A stretch of DNA of 64,000 nucleotides from Solanum dulcamara (GCF_947179165.1 NC_077242.1:74691097-74755096); one strand, 5' to 3'. Shown: positions 9,346 through 20,030, counted from the first letter of the stretch. The notes: a model not told the origin generated them from the sequence alone. Numbers and translations: made by a program.

Positions 9346-9462
9346 TCGTTCCCTTCTGACCTTTTTGCTTTGTGTTTCTTAACTCACGAAAACATTTTCC
9401 TTCATACCAAACACAGCCTAAATATTTTTTTAAAAAAAATCCAAGCTGAATAGAGAAAAATT

Positions 9463-9606
9463 GAGGCTCAGATCTGTGTTAAGCCCGGGTAACAAGAGAA
9501 TCCAACCACGCCATGGCTGCAAAAACCACCAGAAAATCTGGGAGCATGCCCCGCCAAGATACGAGTTGGATAATCTCAAATGCCCGACTAATCAGTTCAA
9601 AAGGGG
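9463..9606 (-). ncRNA. A18, class I, truncated by an insertion
   Basis: Perfect from box D through core and loop; breaks at AGTTCAAAAGGGG before box C. Confidence 0.52.
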
Positions 9607-10110
9607 AGCTTTGAAAATGCAGTAATGGATGTAGGTATAGTTTATTCTATGCATCTGATAAAACTCACCTCAAAATCAACGAACACGAAGAAGGAACTGC
9701 TTGAAAGAGAAAATAAATAGATTTAGATTTATCTAAGTATTAATAAATTGATTTAGATTTCTCCGTCGATGAAATCCAACCTATGGCAGTTGGGGAGGTT
9801 TGAAAGTGCAGTAATGGAGGTGGTTTTAACAAAAGAAGATTGTGTGAGAGAGGAGGAGAAAGAATGGTGAAGAAACGTGGGAGGGGAAACTTAGGAAAGA
9901 GAGTGGGCTGATTTGGAGTGAAGGGATAAATTATGGAGAGAATTAAGTGGATAGATAATTAAGGGCTCTATTTAAGGCTAATTTTAAGGAGTGATGTATC
10001 TCACTCCTAATCTGGTACAAAATTATTAAATAATGGAATAGTAGATTGAAACTATAGGTTAGATTAGTAGATATGGTATACATGTATGTCTAATTAGGTG
10101 GCTTTTCCTA
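9607..10110. other. Unidentified insertion replacing an A tail and spacer
   Basis: About 500 bp with no A or B similarity. It holds an imperfect direct repeat (GAGCTTTGAAAATGCAGTAATGGA and GAGGTTTGAAAGTGCAGTAATGGA, 195 bp apart). No transposon ends recognised. Confidence 0.45.
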
Positions 10111-10118
10111 AAATTTAT

Positions 10119-10222
10119 AAAAGGGTTATTGGGGTTCTTACAGTAATGGAGAAATCATTGGCTGATGCAGAGAGCAGCAACTACCCTTTCAATAAAAAAA
10201 CCTCAACTCTCTGTGGTCTCAT
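10119..10222 (-). ncRNA. B10, class I
   Basis: The 5' arm has one change (GGGTTATTGG); the 3' arm reads GCAACTACCCTTT; S1 strands intact. Confidence 0.52.
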
Positions 10223-10339
10223 TCTTTCCCTTCTGAGCTTTTTGACTTTTGTTCCTCAACCCGCGAAAACATTTTCCTTCATACCAAACACACCCTTAAT
10301 ATTAAACAAAAAAGAGCCCTAGTTGAATAGAGAAAAATT

Positions 10340-10513
10340 GAGACTCAGATCTGTGTTAAGCCCGGGCAACAAGAGAGTCCAACAATGCCATGGCTGCGAA
10401 AACCACCAAAATATCTAGAAGCATGCCCTGCCAAGATACAGGTTGGATAACCTCAAATGCCCAATTAATCAGCTCAGAAGGGAATAAAAATTGGCAAAAA
10501 TCATCATCGCCTC
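10340..10513 (-). ncRNA. A19, class I
   Basis: Box C and box D intact, stem changed to GAGAC on one side, core GCCATGGCTGCG, loop stem CCCTG/CAGG (a compensatory variant of CCCG/CGGG). Confidence 0.56.
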
Positions 10514-10683
10514 TTTCAAGCCGTTCGATTATACTCACCACCATCGCTTCCACCAGTTCCACTGGCAACAATCAATGCTCCGGCGGAAGCATTAAAAAGG
10601 AATTGAAAAAAAGAGTTGAAGGGCATAGAAACCCATTTCAAACAGAAGTTGATAATCATATACTCACTCTGTTTTAACTTGAT

Positions 10684-10785
10684 AAGAGGGTTGTTGGGAT
10701 TCTTACATTAATGGAGAAATCATTGGCTGGATGTTGAGAGAGGCAACCACCCTTTTAATAAAAAATCCTCAGCTCTTAGCCTCAT
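10684..10785 (-). ncRNA. B11, class I
   Basis: Outer arms kept (GAGGGTTGTTGGG/GGCAACCACCCTTTT); the distal S1 strand is eroded to CAGCTCTTAG. Confidence 0.48.
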
Positions 10786-10903
10786 TCTTTCCCTTCAGAG
10801 CTTTTTGCTTTTTGTTTCTCAACTTTCGAAAAAAAAAACATTTTCCTACATACCAAACACACCCTAAATATAACAAAAAAGCCAAGCTGAATAGAGAAAA
10901 TTT

Positions 10904-11078
10904 GATTCTCAGATCTGTATTAAGCTCGGGCAACAAGAGAGTCCAACAACACCCTGGCTGCAAAAACCACCAGAAAAGCTGGGAGCGTGCCCCGCCAAGA
11001 TACGGGTCGGATAATCTCAAATGCCCGATTAATCAACTTAGAGAGGAATTAAACATTAACAAAAATCATCATTGCCTC
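10904..11078 (-). ncRNA. A20, class I
   Basis: Box C AATGATGA, box D and loop present; stem changed (GATTC) and core CCCTGGCTGCA. Confidence 0.5.
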
Positions 11079-11250
11079 TTTAAAGTCACCTACTATACTC
11101 ACCGCCACAGCTTCCACTACCCCAACCAGCAACACTCAGTGCTCTGGTAGAAGCATGAGAGAAAAGAGAATCCATTGTATGAGCATAGCATGAATGGGTA
11201 CAGAATCTATTTGAAACGTTATATAAGCAACCATCCTAACAAACAGTTAG

Positions 11251-12115
11251 GTGCCGTTTGGCCCAAATATTTTTGGGAAAAACTTGGAAACTAGTGTTTG
11301 CCATATAATTGGCCATTACTTGGCAAATATATTTGGTAAATATCCCAAGTTCCCAAGTTCTACATAAAACTAGTATTTGGGTAAGTTCTAGTATTTGGGA
11401 AGTTTTAAATATTTAAAAATTACCCCAATTTTTTATATTTTATAAAAAACACCCATCATTTATTTATTCCAATTAATATTTATCTACCTCCTCCGAAAAA
11501 GTTTGAGTTATAATTTGATTGACAAGATTGAGAAAAAAAACAATTTGTTTATAATGGATTATAATTCCAACTGAATCAGTGACAAGTTTGAGAATGCGAT
11601 TAATGTATTATTCTTGCCCATATTGTTATTTTGTTGTTGATTGTTATTAATTATGTTATAAGGTTATTTTTTAACGAAACATGTTCATTATACAATGATA
11701 ATACAAACTTATGGGTACTTTTAATAATTTTTAGAACTTACGGATATAAATCATATTTTTTCAAATAGTCAAATATTCATGAAAAAATTTGTGACCAAAC
11801 GCATAATCAAACTTCACTGAGTTTGTTTGATTTAACTTATTTAAAACAGTTTATAAGCCACAAAAAAAAATTAGGGTAGCCCAACTTATTTTTTGGGACT
11901 TATAAGCTACTTTAGATAAGCTAAGCCAAACAGGCCCAATTATTTTTTTTTGTTTATTTTAAGCACAAAATGGATTTAAGTTGCCCAGCCAAACATTCAA
12001 AAAAATTGAAAACAACTTATAAACTGTTTTCAGCAACTTATAAGTCAATCCAAACGGGCTCTAAAACTTCAAAAACAAATTGCCAACAATATTCGGGAAT
12101 TCAGGGCCAAACGCT
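11251..12115. mobile_element. PIF/Harbinger-type MITE with a nested MITE
   Basis: Bounded by GTGCCGTTTGGCC and GGCCAAACGCTGG with TTA on both sides. Related cassettes read CAGTTAATATTACTCC without an insert, so the TTA is a target duplication as expected for Harbinger elements. The interior matches the Harbinger relic at 61.4-62.6 kb. A second MITE (about 11818-12062, ends GAGTTTGTTTGATTTAAC and CAATCCAAACGGGCTC) is nested near its right end. Confidence 0.75.
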
Positions 12116-12147
12116 GGCTTAATATTACTCCCTCTGTTAAAATTTAT

Positions 12148-12249
12148 AAAAGGGTTGTTGGGGGTTCTTACAGTAACGGAATCATTGGCTGATGTAGAGA
12201 GCGGCAACCACCCTTTCAATGAAAAATCCTCAACTCTCTATAGCCTCAT
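12148..12249 (-). ncRNA. B12, class I
   Basis: AAAGGGTTGTTGGGG/GGCAACCACCCTTT; distal S1 strand CTCTCTA, partner TAGAGAG. Confidence 0.53.
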
Positions 12250-12374
12250 TCTTTCCCTTCTGAGCTTTTTGCTTTCTGTTTCTAAACTCTCAAAAAACAT
12301 TTTCCTTCACACCAAACACAACCTAAATATTATTTTTTTTTTAAAAAAAAAATCAAGCTTAATAGAGAAAAATT

Positions 12375-12547
12375 GAGGCTCAGTTCTGTGTTAAGCTCGG
12401 GCAACAATAGAGTCCAACAATGCCATGGCTGCAAAAACTACCAGAAAATCTGGAAGCATGCCCTGCCAAGATACGGGTTGGATAACCTCAAATGCCCAAT
12501 TAATCAGCTCAAAAGGGAATAAACATTGGCAAAATCATCATCGCCTC
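12375..12547 (-). ncRNA. A21, class I, intact
   Basis: GAGGC/GCCTC stem, box C GATGATGA, box D CTGA, full core; loop stem CCCTG/CGGG. Confidence 0.6.
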
Positions 12548-12713
12548 TTTCAAGCCGTCCGATTATAATCAGCACCATCACTTCCACCAGCTCCACCGGC
12601 AATAATCAATGCTCCAGCAGAAGCATTAGAAAAAATAAAAGAGAGTTGAAAGGCATAGAAACCCATTTCAAACAAAAGCTGTAAAATATATACTTCCTCT
12701 GTTTAAAATTGAT

Positions 12714-12822
12714 AAGAGGGTTGTTGGGATTCTTACAAAATAATGGAGAAATCGTTGGCTGAAAGCAGAGAGAGGCAACCACCCTTTCAACTAAAAATCC
12801 TCAAAATCCCTGTTAGCCTCAT
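12714..12822 (-). ncRNA. B13, class I
   Basis: Outer arms and GCAGAGAG kept; distal S1 strand altered (AAATCCCTG). It preserves the uninterrupted sequence CCTGTTAGCCTC, the empty site for the MITE in B14. Confidence 0.52.
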
Positions 12823-12909
12823 TCTTTTCTTACTGAGCTTTTGCTTATAGTACCCTGAAGCTGTTAATAATACTCACTCAGTTAAAATTGATGAAGATAC
12901 CGGTAAATT

Positions 12910-13067
12910 GAGGCTCAGATCTGTGTTAAGCTTGAGCAAAAAGAAAGTCCAACCACGCCATGGCTGCAAAAACCAGCATGCCCCACCAAGATACGGATTG
13001 GATAACCTCGAATGCCCAGTTAATCAGCTCAGAAGGGAATATAAGTTACAAAAAACATCATCGCCTC
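12910..13067 (-). ncRNA. A22, class I, shortened body
   Basis: Boxes, stem and loop present. About 15 bp between core and loop (the CACCAGAAAATCTGG stretch) are missing, as in A23, marking a sub-lineage. Confidence 0.56.
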
Positions 13068-13095
13068 TTTCAAGCCATCCGAAGCAATAAAAGCA

Positions 13096-13425
13096 AGAAC
13101 AACATACCCAGCATAGCCCCACATAGTGGGATTTGGGGAAGGTAGAGTGTACATATATCTTACCCTTACTTCTAAGGTAGAGAGGTGGTTTCCGATAGAC
13201 TCTCGTTTCAAGAAAAACAGTCCAAAGCAGTCCAGAAAGAGTAACAAAATATACTGAACATTAACTACAAAAATATACGATAGTCGAAGTATAAGAAATG
13301 TTGGATAGTAACAAAATGGAAATACAAGAAACTACATGAGTAATATTATGACTACTAGTATGGGGCTATGGGCAGATAGCAAGACAATGCACTACTACCT
13401 ACAAACCTCCTACCCTAATCTATGT
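13096..13425 (+). mobile_element. Retroposon (SINE-like with extended 3' part)
   Basis: Starts AACAACATACCCAGC, continues GGATTTGGGGAAGGTAGAGTG, CTTACCCTTACT, GGTAGAGAGGTGGTTTCCG and AGACTCTCG, then an extra 200 bp ending ACCTCCTACCCTAAT...GTCCTCCACA not seen in the short copies. Confidence 0.62.
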
Positions 13426-13572
13426 CCTCCACAATATGTAACAACAATCCAAACGAGATGTTATGTTTGTCCATGAAAATTCCATTTTGAAACAAAAACT
13501 AGTTCTTTTTTTCAAATTTCACAATGAAACACGCCCAAAACACAAACTGATGTACTTCGTTATAAAATGGTA

Positions 13573-13870
13573 AAAAGGTTGTTGGGTTTCTTACGGTAAT
13601 GGAGAAATCATTGGCTGACTGCAAAGAGAGGCAACCACACTTTCAATGAAGACCCTCAAAATCCCTGTTAGTGCCTGTTTGGCTTAACCCAACTTTTTTT
13701 GGCTTATAAGCTGTGTGCTCCTTTAGATAAATCAAGCCAAACTGACTCAATTATTTTTTGGGCTTATTTTAAGCACAAAATGGTTTTAATTTGGCCAGCC
13801 AAACACTCAACAAAGTTGAAAACAGCTTGTAAGCAACTTATAAGCAAATCCAAACGAGCTCTTAACCTCA
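13573..13870 (-). ncRNA. B14, class I, split by a MITE
   Basis: Arms AAAGGTTGTTGGG/GGCAACCACACTTT, then ATCCCTGTTA, a 191-bp MITE, and the remaining ACCTCATTC. Confidence 0.55.
13671..13861. mobile_element. Tourist/Harbinger-like MITE with TTA target duplication
   Basis: GTGCCTGTTTGGC...CAAACGAGCTC is flanked by TTA on both sides; B13 gives the empty site. Interior text (GGCTTATTTTAAGCACAAAATGG) recurs in the MITEs at 11.8 and 52.9 kb. Confidence 0.75.
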
Positions 13871-13976
13871 TTCTTTTCCTTCTAAGCTTTTGCTTATAAT
13901 ACCCTGAAGCTGTTAATCTGTTAATAATACTCCCTCAGTTAAACTTAACAATTAGACCGATAAATTGAGGCTCAGA

Positions 13977-14125
13977 TCTGTGTTAAGCTCGAGCAAAAAG
14001 AGAGTCCAACCACGCCATGGCTGCAAAAACCAGTTTGCCCCGCCAAGATACGGGTCGAATAACCTCCAATGCTCAATTAATCAGCTCAAAAGGGAATAAA
14101 ACTGGACAAAAATCCTCATCGCCTC
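13977..14125 (-). ncRNA. A23, class I, shortened body
   Basis: Box D, core and loop (CCCCG-CCAAGATA-CGGG) intact; box C degenerate (GATGAGGA). Confidence 0.52.
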
Positions 14126-14282
14126 TACAAAACCACAACTTCCACCACCCCCACCAGCAGCACTGAATGCTCCGGTAGAAGTATCAGGAAAAAAAGAAGA
14201 GAAAAAGAGTTGGTAGGGCATAGAAACCCATTTGAAACAAAAGTTGTTAATTATTTATATACTTCCTCTGTTCAAAATCAAT

Positions 14283-14393
14283 AAAAGGGTTGTTGGGATT
14301 CTTACATTTTAATGGAGAAATCATTGGCTGAATGCAGAGAGAGAGAGAGGCAACCACCCTTCAATGAAAAATCCTCAAATCTCTCTAGCCTCA
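14283..14393 (-). ncRNA. B15, class I
   Basis: Arms intact; the GA run inside S1 is expanded (GCAGAGAGAGAGAGAGG), matched only partly by AATCTCTCT. Confidence 0.52.
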
Positions 14394-14449
14394 TTCCTTT
14401 ACCTTCTGAACTTTTTTGCATTTTCCATTTCCCTTAACACTTTGAACTA

Positions 14450-16200
14450 TTAAATACTCCCTAAATTGCAGGAGCAGGTCTAAAATGATTATTTATGGAG
14501 TCTAATCTTTTTAACTATATTAAAAAACTTGTTAGATTTGGTCTCTTAATCATATAAATTTTAATTTTTTTAAACTATATACTTAATGATTTTAATAGTT
14601 TAACCTAGTATTTGGCCACAATTTTTTTTAAGAATATTTAATTATTTCAAAAAATGTTATTTTATATTCGTAAAACAACATCTTAATCATTTAGATGTGC
14701 ATTCAGATTCAGACGACAAATGAGGTCAATCACTTTTTTCATATTTTATTATTATTTTCATTATATAAAACTTTTAATCTAACATTTTATAAATTATATA
14801 TTTTTAATTAAGTCTCTAGTATACTTAATTATTTTTTATGTAGTATATTTATAACATTAATTTTAGATATTAAAGTTGGCGTATATAATTTAATATTCGT
14901 AATTATGATTTTTATATAAAATTTAATTTAATTTTATTATAGATTATAATTGGACAAAAATATAATTATAACCTTCACAAAAATAAAAATGCAAATATAA
15001 TAAATGTGTAAATGGAAGAAAGAATTTTTTTAATGAAGTAAGATAATATAAATGAAATAAAAAATAAATAATATAATATTAAAGAAAGAGAAGAGTATAA
15101 AGAGGATATTTTTTTAATGTAAAATTTAGTTTAGTGGGTTGAAGTTAATTTACACTAAAATAATATTAACATTATTTTAGTGTAAAATTTAATGTTATGG
15201 AGTGGAGATGTCCTAATATTCCATCTTATTACCATAGGAACAGTTCCTTTATCAAAGAATTTAAATCAAAGCTGGGAAATAGTATTTGGAGTTGAAAAAA
15301 TAAAGTTCATGAAGTTTTGTGTTTTAAAATGAACTTTATTTGGGTTTTATTTTTGGTGAAAATATCCTGGAAATGTTTTCTACAGTCACCTAGTATAAAA
15401 AAACAATTTATTTATAAGACGTAGATTTATAAAAAATATATATATATTTTTTGTTTTTTCGGAATTTTCTTTTATCTATACTTGTTACCAGGATTAGTGA
15501 TAGAAATGAAGATATTTGAAATAAAATAAAATATGACCTTGATAGAGGATAAGGTGCAGAAAATGTGGTTGAGATAATTTGAACTTGTGAAGAGGAGATG
15601 TATGAATGCTTTAATGCGGAAGTATGAGAAATGGACAATGAAAAGTTACAAAAGAAGAAGTAGAAAAAGTATTAAAGAGAAATAATAAGACAGAATATGA
15701 CATAAGGAGTCATAAGGACTCGGATTAAAAAAGAGATTTAGTTAGGTAGTTGAAAATTGTCTCACTTATTTTGTCAATTTTTTTCTTTTTTAAAAATGGT
15801 AGGAAAAGAAAAAATGGCAAAATGAATTATAAAATAACCCGACAAGATGAAAGTTCGCGTAACCAACGACTCAGCTAGTATTCATCTTTGTTAGTATTAT
15901 TAATACTTCTTACATTGCGATTATCATATTATTATCATATTATTTTAATGTAGTGATTATTTCTTTTTTAATATAATTTATCATGCTTTCTTTAGTATTT
16001 TATCCTACCTTCTTCACTCCCTATTTTGTAGTACTTCACTCCCTATTTTGTAGTATTTTTACTTGAGAAGTTATCAAAAACAATCTCTCTATTTTTTAGA
16101 TTAGAGGTAAAATTTACATACATATTAGATTATTATCCTCCCAAAGTAAAATGACAATAACTATATTATTGTATTGTTGAATTTTCTCTTCATTTTTACT
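14450..16200. other. AT-rich spacer without array elements
   Basis: Very AT-rich, no A or B copy and no convincing ORF. A LINE scrap lies at about 15.45-15.66 kb and a 23-bp tandem duplication (CTTCACTCCCTATTTTGTAG) near 16.01-16.06 kb. Confidence 0.6.
15440..15660 (+). mobile_element. LINE reverse transcriptase 3' relic
   Basis: Plus-strand translation shows decayed text of the plant LINE C-terminus (DKVQKMWLR, a stop, then FELVKRRCMNALMRKYEKW). It matches the more complete relic at 63.6 kb, with stops and frameshifts. Confidence 0.6.
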
Positions 16201-17060
16201 TTTCTTGCCTTCTCGACTACTTGATCCAAAATCTTTGCAGAAGCTTCTTAATTCTTCCTTGGTCATGCTATGATCTTTCCAATCTTGCCTTTCAAATTTT
16301 TATCTTGTAATATGACGTAAACACTCGATGCGGGTAAGTTTTTATACCAACTAATAATTCCCATCATATATTGCTGTTGAAAACCTTGTCACACTTAATA
16401 TCAAACAATATTCATAAAAACAGTAGAGAGAATTCTCTTTTGTTTTTTAATAACCAAGAAATCCCCCCAGTAATGGCTCACAGTTTGAAACTGTATCTGC
16501 ACAGGTCCATCCCTACCTTTCTCTGCTTAAACACCAAGCTTCTTTCAGTCAGCATCATAATTCAAACTCGTGACATGCATCTAACAGAAAATCAAAGAGA
16601 CCATTTGAAAGAAGGGATTACAAAAGAAACGCGTTGGACTGAGCACGAAGGACTAAAACAACCAAAAAGGAACGTTTGAAGTATAAGCAAAACATATGCA
16701 GGACTCAAATTGTGCAGTCAAAAGAGAATGAGAATGTAGCCAAGCTTAGAATCAGCTGAAGTCAGAACCATATATTAGTTCAACAACTAAATTTGTTCCA
16801 AGCTTGTCCAATTTATAATATTGGCAACAGGGAAAAAGAGGGGATCAACAAATACAGAACCCCTCGGCAAAGTTGCCTTGTTTTGCAGTTAACATGCAAT
16901 TATTTTCTAACTTAACTAATGTTAAATACTCTTTCGACAATAGATATGCATGTTCATTGGCAAAACTTAGGAGGGAAAATGCTTCCTTAAATCCAAGGAT
17001 CACCAACAAGCAGTTTAGAAAACCCTCGACACAAAGAACTATGACAAATACATTATACTA
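16200..17060. other. Spacer, no gene recognised
   Basis: A 102-codon plus frame (16371-16679) exists, but its composition and lack of recognisable domain give no support for a gene. Confidence 0.4.
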
Positions 17061-17064
17061 GTGG

Positions 17065-17845
17065 CGATAACATAGAGCTAATAGAGGCGTCATCTATCAG
17101 AGTAACTATGACAAAAAGCTTCATTTGGATGTTAATCCATGGCTTAAATTAAATTACTCATCATTTAGGATGAATTGCTTAATGCACGAAGTGAACGAAA
17201 TCAAGTGAAGGAGAACAATAAGTATGAAGACTCCTAAGATAATACATCATAAAACAAGGAAGTATGATTTCTTGTATAGATTGTTCATCAACAAAAGAGA
17301 ACCCCTATGATAATACATAGCAGAAACAAGAAACTGACAAAATGAAGCATAAAAATCAACTAGTGAAACAACTTCTTTAGATAAGTAATTGTGATAACAT
17401 AGTGCTAATATAGGTGTCATCTATCAGAGTAACTATGACAAAAAAGCTTCATTTGGATGTTAATCCATGGCTTACTTGAATTACTCATCATTTAGGATGA
17501 AATCTTTTGTGCATAGAGTAAACAAACTGACTAGAAGGACAACAGTAAGAAGGATGAAGAGTCCTAACATAATACACAACATACTTCTTGTATGGATCAT
17601 TCATCAATGAAAGAGAACCCCTAAGATAATACATAGCAGAAACAAGAACCTGACTAAATGAAGCATAAATTCAACTACTGAAACAACTTCTTTAGATAAG
17701 TGGTCGTGATAATATAATATATTGCTGATAGAGGTCGTCTATCAGAGTAACTATGACAAAAAGCTTCATTTGGATGTTAATCCATGGCTTACTTAAATTA
17801 CTCATCATTTAGGATGAATTTCTTCATGCACGGAATAAGACCAAG
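17065..17845. repeat. Tandem repeat, about 2.4 copies of a 314-328 bp unit
   Basis: Units start at 17065, 17393 and 17707 with GATAACATAG...CTATCAGAGTAACTATGAC, then AGCTTCATTTGGATG and TTAATCCATGGCTTA. Units differ by substitutions and small indels. No similarity to A or B. Confidence 0.9.
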
Positions 17846-17849
17846 AAGT

Positions 17850-18570
17850 ATGACTTTTTGTTTAGGTCAATCTTAAAGTGTGCCAAAAAAACCAACTAGC
17901 ACGGAAAAACCTCCAAATTTAGTGGTACTCACAAAACAAGCAACAACTGCAAAATTTGCATAAACTATAAAATGAGCTTACTCCCTTATAATTTATAAAT
18001 AAACTGCCTTGCTCACAAAAGATTTATGGGTTTAGCTTGTATTCTGACAACACAAATTGCGGCGCTCCTGCATAAATTGATGCAGTTGTATTACATCATT
18101 TTAAAAAATGAGTAATCAAATTACAGTTCAAACTACAGGTCAGGTTGACGAAATTATGGACTTTACCTATAAGGAAAACTAAGCATCTCAGCAACAAAGT
18201 AACGAATATACGTTAGTACTCAAATGCCTAGATTTATAGACAAACGGAAACACAATTGGGCACAGGCCTTGTGATTCTATACAGAGTTCAAAAAAAGAGA
18301 AAACATCAAGGCACACTAATCTCAGAGAGAGAGCTTCCCTATTCATTATAATTGAAAAATAGGGGAAAATATTTTTAAGTATCAAAAAGGAACATATTTA
18401 TCAAAACAAAGAAACTAAAAAATAGACATTTGGAGTTGACATTGCTAGAATTCTGGTCAAAAGAAGACATTTTAGGCACACTCCTATGTTTCTCTGAGAA
18501 TTTGATAGCAAAAGAACTCATAGGCTATAAAACTCAGGAATTCATTCCCCGAATCACAAAAGCCAATCAA
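17850..18570. other. Spacer, no gene recognised
   Basis: AT-rich, no conserved block, no transposon ends seen. Confidence 0.4.
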
Positions 18571-18576
18571 GGCAAT

Positions 18577-18620
18577 AGAGTAGGCTCAGCTTATACTGGG
18601 TATGTTGTTTTCGTTGTTAG
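18577..18620 (-). mobile_element. 29-bp retroposon tail with 13-bp flanking repeat at the box D end of A24
   Basis: AGAGTAGGCTCAG occurs on both sides of a 29-bp stretch containing ACTGGGTATGTTGTT, the reverse complement of the family's ACAACATACCCAGT. This reads as an extremely truncated insertion with a target duplication spanning the stem and box D. Confidence 0.6.
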
Positions 18621-18621
18621 A

Positions 18622-18867
18622 GTAGGCTCAGATTCGCCTTTTCTCAGACAAAATCAAAAAGCTTTAAAAAAGAACCACCATGGCTGCAAGCATCTGTCAA
18701 GCATTATGAGACAGAAAAGAAAGATAAAAAATGGACCTTTCTCTTCCACTTCTCACAGACACATCTGGAGCTGCAACACCAAGATAGAGTCTTTTCCAGC
18801 TCCATGGAAATATAGGTCTGTTTCATCTTCCAAAGAAGACAAAAAAATTCAATTCTTCACTGCCTAC
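18622..18867 (-). ncRNA. A24, class 0 with compensated stem
   Basis: The terminal stem is GTAGGC/GCCTAC, a double change that preserves pairing relative to GAGGC/GCCTC. Box C is GTGAAGA, box D CTGA, core CCATGGCTGCA, loop CCAAGATA. At about 246 bp it is among the longest copies. Confidence 0.6.
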
Positions 18868-18927
18868 TTGAACATAATTTGAGAGGTAGGAAGTAACAAA
18901 CGAAAGAAACAGAGGGAGTACCAAACA

Positions 18928-19040
18928 AAAGGATGGTTTTAGCAAATCATTTGAGTGATCATCGGCGGCAGAGCATAACAGAGAGTGGCAAAACCACCCA
19001 TTCAAACTCCCTAAACCTCTCTGCTTTCACAGCCGCCTCA
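18928..19040 (-). ncRNA. B16, class 0
   Basis: Arms GGATGGTTTT/AAAACCACCC pair 9 of 10. S1 is ACAGAGAG/CTCTCTG with an extra lower stem GGCGG/CCGCC. Confidence 0.58.
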
Positions 19041-19058
19041 GACTTAAACTAATGAGCT

Positions 19059-19286
19059 TAGGCTCAGATTCGCCTTTTCTCAGACAAACCAAAAAGCTTT
19101 TGAAAAAACCTCCATAGCTGCAAGCATCAGTTAGCCTTATGAGACAGAAAAAAAAACTTTCTCCTCCACTTCTCACAGACCCATCTGAGCTGCCACGCCA
19201 AGATACCATTTTTTTTCCAGCTCAATAGAAATATGTCTGTTTCATCTTCCAAAGAAGACAAAAATCTTTCAAATCTTCATTGCCTC
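19059..19286 (-). ncRNA. A25, class 0
   Basis: AGGC/GCCT stem, box C AATGAAGA, box D CTGA, core TCCATAGCTGCA, loop CCAAGATA. Confidence 0.55.
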
Positions 19287-19356
19287 ATTAAAGATAAATT
19301 TGGACAGAGAGAGTAACAACAAATGGAATCAGAGGAAGGTCTAGTGAAATTTCACC

Positions 19357-19472
19357 AAAAGGGTAGTTTTTTGCAATCATTTTGAGTGATCATCGGCGGC
19401 GGAGAATGACAGAGAGTGGCAAAACCACCCATTAAAACTCCCTAAAGCTCTCTGCTTTCACTGCCGCCTCAT
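19357..19472 (-). ncRNA. B17, class 0, promoter-proximal
   Basis: On the minus strand GGGTGGTTTT pairs with AAAACTACCC (one G-U), CAGAGAG with CTCTCTG, and GGCGG with CCGCC. It begins about 45 bp downstream of the TATA-like box on the same strand. Confidence 0.6.
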
Positions 19473-19517
19473 ACTTAAACTAATGAGATTTGTGCTATTT
19501 TCTTGTTAATGCTGATT

Positions 19518-19570
19518 CTTATACTGTGCCCTATGCCCTAATCAATTGGGCCTTACCCGAAAAGCCCATC
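19518..19570 (-). promoter_or_regulatory. Candidate promoter for a leftward B-A-B-A cluster
   Basis: On the minus strand two Site II-type motifs (TGGGCT and GGCCCA, 10 bp apart) precede a TATA-like GTATAAG about 30 bp on. The first B follows about 45 bp further. Site II motifs are typical of plant snoRNA and ribosomal-protein promoters. No canonical telo-box seen. The promoter role is inferred. Confidence 0.45.
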
Positions 19571-19610
19571 CAGATAGGGTCAAATCGAACTCACCATTCG
19601 GTTTCCATCA

Positions 19611-19853
19611 TTGCAAATCATCATTGGGAAGAAAACGAAGGGATTAGAGTTTTTGAGAACAGAAACTAACACCTCAATCTCGCCGGTAAAAGAGATCGAC
19701 CGGAGCAAGTTCAAAAGCAGAGTATTTCGGCCGGAATTTCATTGTAAGAAACAAAACAATTCGATTTCGCCGGTAAAAGAGATCGACCGGAGCAAGTTCA
19801 GCAGCTGGGAATTTCCAATCAGGCCAAAATTGAACTTGTTGATTCGCAATTGA
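19611..19853 (+). CDS. Unrecognised 80-codon ORF with an internal duplication
   Basis: The frame holds SISPVKEIDRSKF twice, from a perfect 34-bp direct repeat (19680-19713 and 19767-19800) whose 87-bp period keeps the frame. Local GC is higher than the surroundings. It could be the 5' exon of a former gene divergent from the candidate promoter, or simply a small duplication. No domain recognised. Confidence 0.25.
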   Translation: MQIIIGKKTKGLEFLRTETNTSISPVKEIDRSKFKSRVFRPEFHCKKQNNSISPVKEIDRSKFSSWEFPIRPKLNLLIRN

Positions 19854-19903
19854 TAACAAAAAACATCTATATATCCATATTCAGAAACAGCTTACATAAT
19901 CTT

Positions 19904-20030
19904 GATGCTCAGATCTGTTAATAAAGCTCAAGCCAAAAAAAGAGATCCCGGCGACGCCATCTGAAATTTCCCGATTAAAAAAGCTCAGAAAGGGAATGAA
20001 AACAATTACAAAAATCATCATCACCACCTC
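19904..20030 (-). ncRNA. A26, class I, core deleted
   Basis: Box D and box C (GTGATGA) are kept. The palindromic core and loop are cleanly deleted (GACGCCATCT joins GAAATTTCCCGATT), leaving a 127-bp C/D-like RNA. Confidence 0.5.

Noticed and set aside
16371..16679. 102-codon plus ORF as a gene
   Set aside because: No domain, no homologue recognised, and an AT-rich spacer context.
18430..18882. 150-codon plus ORF as a gene
   Set aside because: It runs straight through A24 and a retroposon scrap; the composition is that of the repeat.
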